A DNA stretch of 11,719 bases from Bacillota bacterium (GTDB lineage Bacteria > Bacillota > Bacilli > Bacillales_B > DSM-18226): NCBI GenBank assembly GCA_030705665.1, contig JAUZQA010000072.1, positions 1 to 11,719 on the forward strand, in the 5' to 3' direction. Of this stretch, positions 5,611 through 11,719 are shown piece by piece. Both the position numbers and the translations under genes were made by a program. The notes below the pieces were generated by a model that saw only the letters and a program-made list of their open reading frames with translations, searched no databases and was not told where the DNA came from. Within the stretch, counting starts at the first letter, position 1. The number at the start of each line of letters is the position of its first letter.

Positions 5611-6798
5611 TTAATCAATACTATAATATCCACATACAACTTGTCCGACAGCTTTTGCGGCAACTAAAAGGGCATCTTCATCAATATCGAATTTTGGATT
5701 ATGATTAAAGTAAGGTTTTTCTACCCCTTTTGGTGTACAGCAAATATAGAAGAAGCAGGCTGGAAATTTTTTTGCATAATGGGCAAAGTCTTCTGATGGA
5801 GACATTTTAGGGAATTCCTTTACCTCTGTGATGTCTTGATCATTGGCATTTTGCAAAAATGCAGCAACCATCTTTGTCACTTCTGGATTATTATATAATG
5901 GCGGATAATCTGGTGTATAAGTAAGTTCACAGGTTACATTGAATTCTTGTTCAATACCTTTGGCGATGCGGCGAATTTCTTCTTCGATTAATTTGCTTGT
6001 TTCATCGGTCATTGATCGAACATCGCCTTCGAGTTCAACGCTATCTTTAATAACATTGAAAGTACCTTTTCCGTCAAATGAACCGATTGTAATCACTCCC
6101 ATATCAAATGGGTTTAAACGGCGGCTTATAACCGTTTGAACAGCTGTTACAAAATGGGAACCAGCTACAATGGCATCATTTGCTAAATGCGGGGAAGAAC
6201 CGTGTCCGCCTGTACCTTGAACTTTTAATTTAAAATAGGCACGTCCTGGGAATACATAGCCGCTGTTATAGCCTACAACACCTGCTGGTCCAAGCGGAAG
6301 TAAATGAATCCCGAAAATATGATCTAAATCATCCAGTAACCCAGATTGAATCATCCCGATTGCACCGCCTGGTGGCACCTCTTCTGCAGGCTGATGAATA
6401 ATTTTAATCTTACCAGGAATTTCTTCTTTAAGTTGAATTAAGCAGTCAGCAAGAACCATTAGGTATGCAGTATGTCCATCATGACCGCAAGCATGCATGA
6501 CACCTGGTTTTTTCGATTTGAATGGTACATCTGTTTCTTCAAAAATTGGAAGGGCATCGAAATCAGCGCGCAGCCCAATGGTTTTTCCGGGTTTTCCACC
6601 TGTAATGGTTACGATCAGACCATGCCCGCCGCCAACATTGGTTTGCACTTCGACATCTTTTCCTTTATAGAATTCTTCAATATATCTGCTTGTGTTTTCT
6701 TCTTGAAAGGATAATTCTGGATTTTCATGAAGATAGCGGCGAATTTGAATCATTTCTTCTTTACGGTCTTCTAACATTTTCATCAATTGATCCTTCAT
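5611..6798 (-). CDS. M20-family amidohydrolase (N-acyl-amino-acid/hippurate hydrolase type)
   Basis: A 395-residue cytoplasmic metallopeptidase-fold enzyme that hydrolyses an amide bond, typically an N-acyl amino acid or related conjugate. Numbering from the ATG at 6798, family motifs are GLRADFDALPI (76-86), MHACGHDGH (101-109) with metal ligands C104 and H106, the glutamate pair PAEE (E140 likely ligand, E139 catalytic), GIHLLP (ligand H165), GGHGSSPH in the dimerisation domain (H199), and YFNHNPKF with the last ligand H366. All are intact, so the enzyme is probably active. GGGAGG at 6813-6808 lies 9 bases before the ATG at 6798 but only 3 before an in-frame ATG at 6804, hence the shorter form; the two differ by two residues. 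The gene follows a transporter gene after about 50 bases and is probably cotranscribed with it. The exact substrate is not readable. Confidence 0.93.
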   Translation of the reverse strand: MKDQLMKMLEDRKEEMIQIRRYLHENPELSFQEENTSRYIEEFYKGKDVEVQTNVGGGHGLIVTITGGKPGKTIGLRADFDALPIFEETDVPFKSKKPGVMHACGHDGHTAYLMVLADCLIQLKEEIPGKIKIIHQPAEEVPPGGAIGMIQSGLLDDLDHIFGIHLLPLGPAGVVGYNSGYVFPGRAYFKLKVQGTGGHGSSPHLANDAIVAGSHFVTAVQTVISRRLNPFDMGVITIGSFDGKGTFNVIKDSVELEGDVRSMTDETSKLIEEEIRRIAKGIEQEFNVTCELTYTPDYPPLYNNPEVTKMVAAFLQNANDQDITEVKEFPKMSPSEDFAHYAKKFPACFFYICCTPKGVEKPYFNHNPKFDIDEDALLVAAKAVGQVVCGYYSID

Positions 6799-6837
6799 TT
6801 CCATAATCCTCCCTTTGCGAATTCATGAATTGACGTT

Positions 6838-6863
6838 GCCGACTGATAAAACCATCAGCCAGC
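6838..6863 (-). other. Intercistronic hairpin over the transporter stop codon
   Basis: GCTGGCTGAT (6863-6854, minus strand) pairs with ATCAGTCGGC (6847-6838), 10 pairs including two G-U, around a 6-base loop. The transporter's TGA stop codon (6857-6855) is inside the stem. In the direction of the operon no run of U follows, so it is unlikely to be a strong terminator there. It may affect mRNA processing or the relative expression of the amidohydrolase. On the plus strand the hairpin is followed by CTTTTTG and could stop antisense transcription. Confidence 0.4.
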
Positions 6864-8258
6864 CTTTTTGTTAAGTTGTACTTCTTGATGTTCTTTTCCA
6901 GCATTTTTCGGAACCATGACAACGATTGAAATGAGTGCCAATACTCCAAAGATCACGTTGACAATGATTCCGGATGATGCAGCCATTTCGATACTGCTAG
7001 ATGCGATTGCACCGTAAACTGCAGCTGAAATCGCAACTCCAAATGCTCCGCCAAGTGAGCTTGCCATCTTGTAAACCCCTGCAGCTACACCAACTTTATC
7101 TGAAGGCGCATTCGATACAGAAGTATCTGTCGATGGAGTTGCATAGATGCCAAGTCCCAGACCAAATAGTGCAAAACCGATAAACACCACAACTGTATAC
7201 GCAAATCCAGGCAAGAAAGTTAGACCCATTAGTGCTACACCAATCGTAGTGATGACTGTTCCCCAGATCATTGGCAGTTTAGCACCTGCTTTTTGGAGAA
7301 TTTTTTCCCCAACACGAATCATCGCTAAAACGGCAACTAAGTAACCAAGTGACAGCATCCCTGATTGAAAAGCAGTAAATCCGCGGCCGACTTGAACGTA
7401 GGTATTAGCAACAACTAATGTCCCAGCTACCGCATTTAGTAAAAAGTTAGAATAAGTTGCACCTGCATATGGTTTATTTTTAAATAAGGAAAAATCAATT
7501 AATGCAATCGCATTGTTTTTTTCAACTTTGACAAAAACAAAGATCCCAATAATCGCAACAGCTAAACAAGTTAAAGTAATCGCGCTTGTCCAGCCCCAAT
7601 CTTTTCCACGAGTGATAAAAAGATTTAAAGCAAGCATTGTGACAATCAAAGTACATAAACCTATAACGTCAAATTTAAAATCACCTTTTGATGGTGCTTT
7701 GCTTTCTGGAGTATCTTTAATAAGCAACATACCAAGAAGAGCAAAAATAATGGAGAAGATGAATATCCATCTCCAGCCCATATAGGTTGCAATTGCACCG
7801 CCGGCGAATGAACAAACTCCTGAACCGCCCCATGACCCAATGGACCAGAAGCTTAGAGCACGCTGGCGATCAGCTCCCTGATAATACTCTTTCACTAACG
7901 CAATCGTTGCCGGCATGATACATGCTGCAGAAAGACCTTGAATAATACGGCCAACAATCAAGAGCGTTGCCCCATGCGTTAATACAAGGAGAAGGGAACC
8001 AATAATACTCAATATTAACCCGATATAGGTAATTTTTTTTCGTCCAACTTTATCGGCTAAACCACCAGCACCTACGATAAACATACCTGAAAATAACGAA
8101 GTTAAACTAATTGCAATATTTAATGTGCCGAGTGATATACCTAAATCCGACTGTACAGCTGGAACCACGTTCACCATAGCTTGAGCAAAAAGCCAAAATG
8201 TAATTACACCGAATACAATACCAGTAATCAATTTATTTGTACCTTTATACGTTTCCAT
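6855..8258 (-). CDS. MFS transporter of the DHA2 type, partner of the M20 amidohydrolase
   Basis: A 467-residue membrane transporter with about 14 predicted helices. Motif A is GGLADKVGRKK (65-75). Motif B is the GRIIQGLSAACIMPATIAL stretch. GSWGGSGVCSFAGGAIATYM followed by GWRWIFIFSI matches the motif C region. The two-helix insertion typical of 14-helix drug:H+ antiporter-2 proteins is present at about residues 195-245. AAAGGAGG lies 7 bases before the ATG, an excellent start signal. The amidohydrolase gene follows about 50 bases downstream, with only a hairpin between. Linkage to a catabolic-type hydrolase suggests it moves the hydrolase's substrate or product, despite belonging to a family best known for drug export. 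The direction of transport cannot be told. It lacks the TetR operator and adaptor partner of the other pump. Confidence 0.9.
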   Translation of the reverse strand: METYKGTNKLITGIVFGVITFWLFAQAMVNVVPAVQSDLGISLGTLNIAISLTSLFSGMFIVGAGGLADKVGRKKITYIGLILSIIGSLLLVLTHGATLLIVGRIIQGLSAACIMPATIALVKEYYQGADRQRALSFWSIGSWGGSGVCSFAGGAIATYMGWRWIFIFSIIFALLGMLLIKDTPESKAPSKGDFKFDVIGLCTLIVTMLALNLFITRGKDWGWTSAITLTCLAVAIIGIFVFVKVEKNNAIALIDFSLFKNKPYAGATYSNFLLNAVAGTLVVANTYVQVGRGFTAFQSGMLSLGYLVAVLAMIRVGEKILQKAGAKLPMIWGTVITTIGVALMGLTFLPGFAYTVVVFIGFALFGLGLGIYATPSTDTSVSNAPSDKVGVAAGVYKMASSLGGAFGVAISAAVYGAIASSSIEMAASSGIIVNVIFGVLALISIVVMVPKNAGKEHQEVQLNKKAG

Positions 8259-8276
8259 AAGGGATCCTCCTTTAAT

Positions 8277-8299
8277 GCAAAATATTTTTTCTATTTTGC
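8277..8299. promoter_or_regulatory. 23-bp inverted repeat (operator candidate) before the transporter operon
   Basis: GCAAAATA (8277-8284) and TATTTTGC (8292-8299) form a perfect 8-bp inverted repeat with a 7-base spacer (TTTTTTC). It lies just upstream of the transporter's ribosome binding site, in the leader or -10 region of the minus-strand operon. The position suits a repressor site. It does not match the CcpA, CodY or PurR boxes I know. The promoter itself is unclear: TTGTTC at about 8313-8308 is the best -35. Confidence 0.5.
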
Positions 8300-8340
8300 C
8301 CTAGGTTTTATCGAACAACACCGGCGTTATGTATTTATTA

Positions 8341-8376
8341 TAAAAAATGACTCCTTTAAAAAGGAGTCATTTTTTA
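8341..8376 (-). terminator. Strong terminator after the AraC-type gene
   Basis: TAAAAAATGACTCCTTT (8341-8357) and its exact complement (8360-8376) form a 17-bp perfect dyad around two bases. In the cell the loop would be somewhat larger. A tract of A on one side and T on the other let it act in both directions. It lies about 97 bases past the stop of the AraC-type gene at 8473 and isolates it from the transporter operon, which must have its own promoter between about 8340 and 8258. Confidence 0.9.
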
Positions 8377-8472
8377 TCTAGATTAGGTTGATTTGCAGGT
8401 ATATTTATACACTGGGAAAGTGTTTGAATAAAATTTTACCGTCTTTTTTTTACCTTCACTTGTTGGGTTAGT

Positions 8473-10812
8473 TTAAATAAAGATTTTTCTTAGTTCAAAA
8501 AAATGAATCGCATTAATCGTTAAGTAAGAATAAAACGACCATTCCCCGTCAATCAGCTCATCAAACACTTCTAAAGATGGCTGACTTGAACGGACAATAT
8601 AGTCAATAATTTCAGTATCCATTCCGTATTTACTGTTATTTTCACGCCAATTCTTATACAAGGCCCCATGATCCTTATCAAAAACAAATTTTCGTATTTG
8701 ATATTCTCCTTTAGGGATCCCTTTTATCGTAAACCGGACCTCTTTCATTAATTTTTGCAAAAATGTTTCCTCAACAGAAAAATAGGGGTTAACGATATTG
8801 TTATTCATCAAAACAATCTGATAGCCCGTCTCATTTTCCGTCATAAAATGATAAGCACCTTTGCTGATTACTTTGCCTTTCAGTCTATTGAAAAATGACA
8901 TCGCATAATAGGCAGGCCGTTTTCCAGTAAAAAAATGAAACAGCTCCATTCCTTCCAGCGGAATATCCATTCCCCCAGCATTTCTTTCATGAATTTCAGT
9001 ATTGATCCAGAAACCAAGTGATTCCACATCTTCTGCTACTGTAAGTGCATCATACAATATTAACGCGCCGCGGAAAAATGTTCCATTGGTATAACGGGTA
9101 TTTCCTGAAAAGGAACTCCAAGTAATCAAATGAAGGGGTTTCTCGATGGAATGGCTTTTTAAATAGTGTTTTAACTTTTCCGTTTTTTTTCTAATAAAAT
9201 CTTTTGCTAATAGATAATTACTATCGATGATGTCTTTAAAGTCAATGATTTCATTAGGGCTTGCCTGAAAAGCGATAAAATCAATCGGTTCTTCTTGGTT
9301 GACGATCCATTTATGCTGCTCATCTGTTGTTCCTGTTTGAAAGGAAAAAGGTAAGAGCACTCCAACTTGAACAGCAGGAACGATGGTTTTCAATAGGGTA
9401 TTTACGGATAAATAAAACTGATGCAACTGTTTACGATTGGCAGCTGTATCATTTGTGGTGTACATAAAATACCATTTACTTACATACTTTTCACCGAACA
9501 CTTGGCAGCAATGTCTTAAAAACTGTTCAAGCTTTTGGAGATATTCATCTTCCTCTGAGAAGCCTCCTTTATAAGCTACTTGAATAAATAATGATAAATG
9601 GTTTGTTTTTATAAATTGGATCGCTTCATCTGAATTATAATAAGGCGATGTTGTTGGGATGAACTCATCTGTTTTTACTGGGGGAGATATGGTCTCTCCG
9701 CTTAATAATAGATCTATGCCGATATACTTTATTTGCAGCTCTTTTTGAGTCAATAACACTTGAGTACGAACACTTTCTTTTTGCAGTTCTCTCAATTCCC
9801 CAATGTTTAATACATTGTAGGGGTGATCCAATAATTTATTATTTGCAACTGATAACTCAATTGTTATTTCTTCCAATTTGGTTTCGATACTGCTATATGA
9901 TGTTGGATGATCCCCTTCTGATAGTAAAACGCCTAATTTCATGATAATTTCTGGAGAATTAAGAAATGCCTCTTTACCATTCAACTGATAATCTTTAACT
10001 ACATTCACTTGTTCTTTCATGTTCTTTTCACGAAAAGAATGTGGTGTTTCTCCGTACACTTCTTTAAATAAATTTGTAAAAGATTTTGTATTAGGAAAGC
10101 CATTTTTCAATGAAATATAGGTTATCGAATCTTTCGTATACAGTAAATCTTTCAGGCTGTGTTCCAATCGAATATTCATTAAAAATCGGCTAAAGCCTAA
10201 ACCTAATTGCTGTTTGAAATAGCGTGAGAAATAACTCGGAGACAGATAAAATTGTTCGGCAACATCATCTAATGTAATCGGTTCGTCAAAATGTTGCTTA
10301 AGATAAGCGACAATCTCTGTTAATCGATGATCATGGACATTTATGTCTTTACTATCGTTTCTTTCTCCCTTAAATCTAAGAATTAAAGTAAGCAAAATTT
10401 TACAAATCAAAATATGTACTTCGAGCTGGCAGCTTTCTTCCTGTCTGCCATAGGTTATCAGCAATTCAGAGAGAAATTTCCGCATTTGTGCAATAATACT
10501 TTCTTTTCCCCGATCCGTTTGCTGCGAAAATAATTGAAAATGATAATGACGATACTCCTCATAGTATTTGGAGATAAATGTATCTGAAATACTTACTGTT
10601 AAAACAGTGTTATTCTTTACAGCGCGCACTTGATATAGTTGATTTCGGTTGACGACAAGCAGATCATATTCTTTCATCTGATAAAATCCGTTTTCCATTT
10701 CAACTACTAATTCCCCATCAAGTACTAGCAGAATTTCAATTCCTGGATAGATTCTTGATGATAAATACTCGATGTTTTGTAAGTGCAATTGAAAGTTCTC
10801 AGCGTTTTCCAT
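8473..10812 (-). CDS. AraC-family regulator fused to a degenerate GH39-like domain
   Basis: A 779-residue soluble protein in three parts. Residues about 10-75 form a cupin-like sensor (PGIEILLVLDGELVVEMENG). Residues about 162-263 are a complete AraC/XylS DNA-binding domain with both helix-turn-helix units (ITLDDVAEQFYLSPSYFSRYF at 179-199; SITYISLKNGFPNTKSFTNLF at 229-249; ending in GETPHSFRE). The remaining 500 residues look like glycoside hydrolase family 39 (beta-xylosidase-type barrel plus C-terminal beta domain). Where active GH39 enzymes have E-x-W-N-E-P, this protein has WYFMYTTND (447-455). Where they have the nucleophile in I-T-E-W-N-S, it has LITWSS (562-567). Both catalytic glutamates therefore appear lost, making a sensing rather than hydrolytic role likely. 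GAGAGGGC lies 5 bases before the ATG and is only a moderate ribosome binding site. It starts 45 bases after the phosphatase stop, with no terminator between, so it may share that transcript. Its targets and ligand are unknown. Confidence 0.88.
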   Translation of the reverse strand: MENAENFQLHLQNIEYLSSRIYPGIEILLVLDGELVVEMENGFYQMKEYDLLVVNRNQLYQVRAVKNNTVLTVSISDTFISKYYEEYRHYHFQLFSQQTDRGKESIIAQMRKFLSELLITYGRQEESCQLEVHILICKILLTLILRFKGERNDSKDINVHDHRLTEIVAYLKQHFDEPITLDDVAEQFYLSPSYFSRYFKQQLGLGFSRFLMNIRLEHSLKDLLYTKDSITYISLKNGFPNTKSFTNLFKEVYGETPHSFREKNMKEQVNVVKDYQLNGKEAFLNSPEIIMKLGVLLSEGDHPTSYSSIETKLEEITIELSVANNKLLDHPYNVLNIGELRELQKESVRTQVLLTQKELQIKYIGIDLLLSGETISPPVKTDEFIPTTSPYYNSDEAIQFIKTNHLSLFIQVAYKGGFSEEDEYLQKLEQFLRHCCQVFGEKYVSKWYFMYTTNDTAANRKQLHQFYLSVNTLLKTIVPAVQVGVLLPFSFQTGTTDEQHKWIVNQEEPIDFIAFQASPNEIIDFKDIIDSNYLLAKDFIRKKTEKLKHYLKSHSIEKPLHLITWSSFSGNTRYTNGTFFRGALILYDALTVAEDVESLGFWINTEIHERNAGGMDIPLEGMELFHFFTGKRPAYYAMSFFNRLKGKVISKGAYHFMTENETGYQIVLMNNNIVNPYFSVEETFLQKLMKEVRFTIKGIPKGEYQIRKFVFDKDHGALYKNWRENNSKYGMDTEIIDYIVRSSQPSLEVFDELIDGEWSFYSYLTINAIHFFELRKIFI

Positions 10813-10857
10813 TCATTGCCCTCTCTTCGAATGTTCTGTTTTGCCGTTTTAATTTTG

Positions 10858-11322
10858 CTAAATATTATTTTCACTGCGTATTTTTTCAAGCAATGAACGG
10901 CAGCCCTCTGAAACAAGCTTGTAGGTTTCAGTAAAATCACCGGTGTAATAAGGGTCAGGCACATCGCTCTTATGTGTGGTCAAATCGAGCAGACGAATGA
11001 TCTTAGGATGATTTGGCTTGCCGGTAACTTTGTAAATATTCTTTATATTGCTTTCATCCATTCCGATCAAATAATCAAATGTTTCGAAGTCCTCCTTCGT
11101 CAACAGACGTCCGATCAGCCCGTCGGCGGAAATCTTATATTTCTTTAGAATCTCAAGGGTTCCTTTATGCGGGGGGTCTCCGATATGCCACGAACCAGTT
11201 CCAGCGGAATCAACTGCTATTTTTTCAGTCAAATTTTCTTTTACCAATAAGTCGCGAAACAAGGCTTCTGCCATTGGCGAACGGCAAATGTTTCCTAAAC
11301 AAACAAATAAAACCTTAATCAT
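10858..11322 (-). CDS. Low-molecular-weight protein tyrosine phosphatase (YfkJ-like)
   Basis: A 154-residue cytoplasmic phosphatase that removes phosphate from protein tyrosine (in some bacteria arginine) through a cysteinyl-phosphate intermediate. The P-loop CLGNICRS lies at residues 8-15, with nucleophile C8 and R14, directly after the first strand as in all family members. The general-acid aspartate is D123 in DPYYTGDF, and the DSAGTGSWHIG segment at 38-48 is also typical. The length is normal and all catalytic residues are present. Overall it most resembles B. subtilis YfkJ among family members I recall, rather than YwlE, because of the DPYYTG-x-F and W-H-I-G segments. AAAAGGAG at 11338-11331 lies 8 bases before the ATG. 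It is transcribed divergently from the DUF5661-like gene. The AraC-type gene follows 45 bases downstream. Confidence 0.95.
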   Translation of the reverse strand: MIKVLFVCLGNICRSPMAEALFRDLLVKENLTEKIAVDSAGTGSWHIGDPPHKGTLEILKKYKISADGLIGRLLTKEDFETFDYLIGMDESNIKNIYKVTGKPNHPKIIRLLDLTTHKSDVPDPYYTGDFTETYKLVSEGCRSLLEKIRSENNI

Positions 11323-11339
11323 ATCTTTAGCTCCTTTTC

Positions 11340-11355
11340 CTTATCTGTTGATAAG
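11340..11355. repeat. Short inverted repeat in the phosphatase leader
   Basis: CTTATC (11340-11345) and GATAAG (11350-11355) form a 6-bp inverted repeat with a 4-base spacer, directly upstream of the phosphatase ribosome binding site. In the mRNA it could form a small hairpin next to the ribosome binding site. It could also be chance in AT-rich DNA. Confidence 0.3.
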
Positions 11356-11383
11356 TTTACTTAATTAGCCCCAGTTAAGTAAA
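11356..11383. promoter_or_regulatory. 28-bp dyad in the divergent promoter region
   Basis: TTTACTTAA (11356-11364) and TTAAGTAAA (11375-11383) are a perfect 9-bp inverted repeat with a 10-base spacer, so their centres lie about two helical turns apart. The right arm overlaps the putative -35 of the plus-strand promoter, and both arms could overlap the phosphatase promoter (TTTACT 11383-11378, TAAACT 11361-11356, spacer 16). The position suits an operator serving both divergent genes. No regulator is identified. Confidence 0.45.
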
Positions 11384-11402
11384 GGGAAACCGGTGCTATA
11401 GT
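11375..11402 (+). promoter_or_regulatory. Candidate promoter of the DUF5661-like gene
   Basis: The extended -10 TGCTATAGT (11394-11402) follows TTAAGT (11375-11380) with 16 bases between the hexamers. The start codon at 11504 is about 95 bases downstream, leaving a fairly long leader. The -35 is a three-of-six match, so the call relies on the extended -10. Confidence 0.45.
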
Positions 11403-11503
11403 ATGAGTGGACAAAATTAAGTGGAAAATTCCGATATCATACATGCTCATAAACAGGTAACAAACATAAATTGTGAATAATTACCTTTTAGGAGTGAATA
11501 ATC

Positions 11504-11719
11504 TTGTACTACTTTTATAACCCGCTGATGAATCCATTCATTAACAGCTATCCAAATGGTCAGGACTTTAGACATCAAACAACGTATCCAAATAGGATTA
11601 AAACGAATATAAAAGCAAACCATGTAAATCCGGTCAAAGCTGGTTTTTCAAAAGAGGAAGCAACAGCCATAGCTTTACTATTGGGGATTGACTTTTCCAA
11701 AAATAAGTTTGATTTAAAT
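11504..11719 (+). CDS. DUF5661-like small protein, TTG start, 3' end beyond window
   Basis: The first 72 codons are in the window, open to its end. AGGAG at 11490-11494 is 9 bases before TTG at 11504; no ATG is near that ribosome binding site, and the first in-frame ATG (11528) has none, so TTG is the start. The N-terminal 45 residues are polar and rich in Asn, Pro and Tyr (YYFYNPLMNPFINSYPNG), with no signal peptide. From residue 48, FSKEEATAIALLLGIDFSKN matches the opening of DUF5661-type domains, in which E-E-A...G-x-x-x-G/L-I-D-W/F-S-K precedes a conserved F-x-x-G-x-x-V-E-x-E-H-G segment that would lie beyond the window. The family has no known function. It is divergent from the phosphatase gene. 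The gene is likely real; the family call rests on about 25 residues. Confidence 0.65.
   Translation, partial: MYYFYNPLMNPFINSYPNGQDFRHQTTYPNRIKTNIKANHVNPVKAGFSKEEATAIALLLGIDFSKNKFDLN

Noticed and set aside
8409..8423. Small inverted repeat ACACT-N5-AGTGT between the AraC-type gene and its terminator.
   Set aside because: Five-base arms without a U-run are expected by chance in this much sequence, and the strong terminator lies next to it.
1..11719. Search by eye for CRISPR repeats, tRNA or rRNA genes, transposases, toxin-antitoxin pairs or phage-defence gene sets.
   Set aside because: None was seen. All genes in the window fit transport, regulation, redox or small hypothetical families.

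Overview
The window looks like a chromosomal segment of a Bacillaceae bacterium (Bacillus in the broad sense). It is AT-rich, has strong GGAGG-type ribosome binding sites, one well-supported TTG start and short U-tailed hairpin terminators. Its proteins also have familiar Bacillus relatives, including a YfkJ-like phosphatase and a FrnE-like DsbA protein. I see no rRNA, tRNA, CRISPR array, insertion sequence or phage structural gene. No gene-free stretch exceeds 300 bases.

Layout, left to right. At the left edge is the first part of a minus-strand DsbA/FrnE-type gene (1-26) with a MerR-like palindrome in its leader. A plus-strand orphan follows (268-636), coding for a zinc-ribbon protein with a phage Gp49-like domain and ending at a terminator. 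Next comes a three-gene plus-strand multidrug-efflux module: a TetR repressor (873-1577), a 14-helix EmrB/QacA-type pump (1670-3253) and a short HlyD/EmrA-type adaptor (3306-3956). An identical 21-bp operator stands in front of both the repressor and the pump, so the repressor very likely controls itself and the pump. Behind the adaptor lies a small decayed 5' fragment of a DoxX gene, then a terminator. A single-gene unit (4253-5350) encodes a b-type cytochrome membrane domain fused to a sulfite-oxidase/MsrP-like molybdopterin domain. A Tat-like twin-arginine motif sits at the junction.

A long bidirectional terminator (5498-5551) separates this from minus-strand genes. Read in their own direction these are an LMW protein tyrosine phosphatase (11322-10858); a 779-residue AraC regulator fused to a GH39-like domain that appears to have lost both catalytic glutamates (10812-8473); a terminator; then a likely two-gene operon of a DHA2-type transporter (8258-6855) and an M20 amidohydrolase (6798-5611). 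The transporter leader carries a 23-bp inverted repeat. At the right edge a DUF5661-like gene starts divergently from the phosphatase, with a TTG codon, and runs off the window. A 28-bp dyad lies between the two.

How the genes work together: TetR-pump-adaptor is a self-regulated drug or toxicant efflux system. The transporter and amidohydrolase probably handle one N-acylated or amide compound, by uptake and cleavage or by cleavage and export; the substrate cannot be read from the sequence. The AraC protein may sense a sugar or similar ligand without hydrolysing it, and its target is unknown. I did not find a clear new multi-gene system. The items most worth a second look are the apparent Sec/Tat dual-targeted molybdoenzyme fusion and the AraC/pseudo-GH39 sensor.
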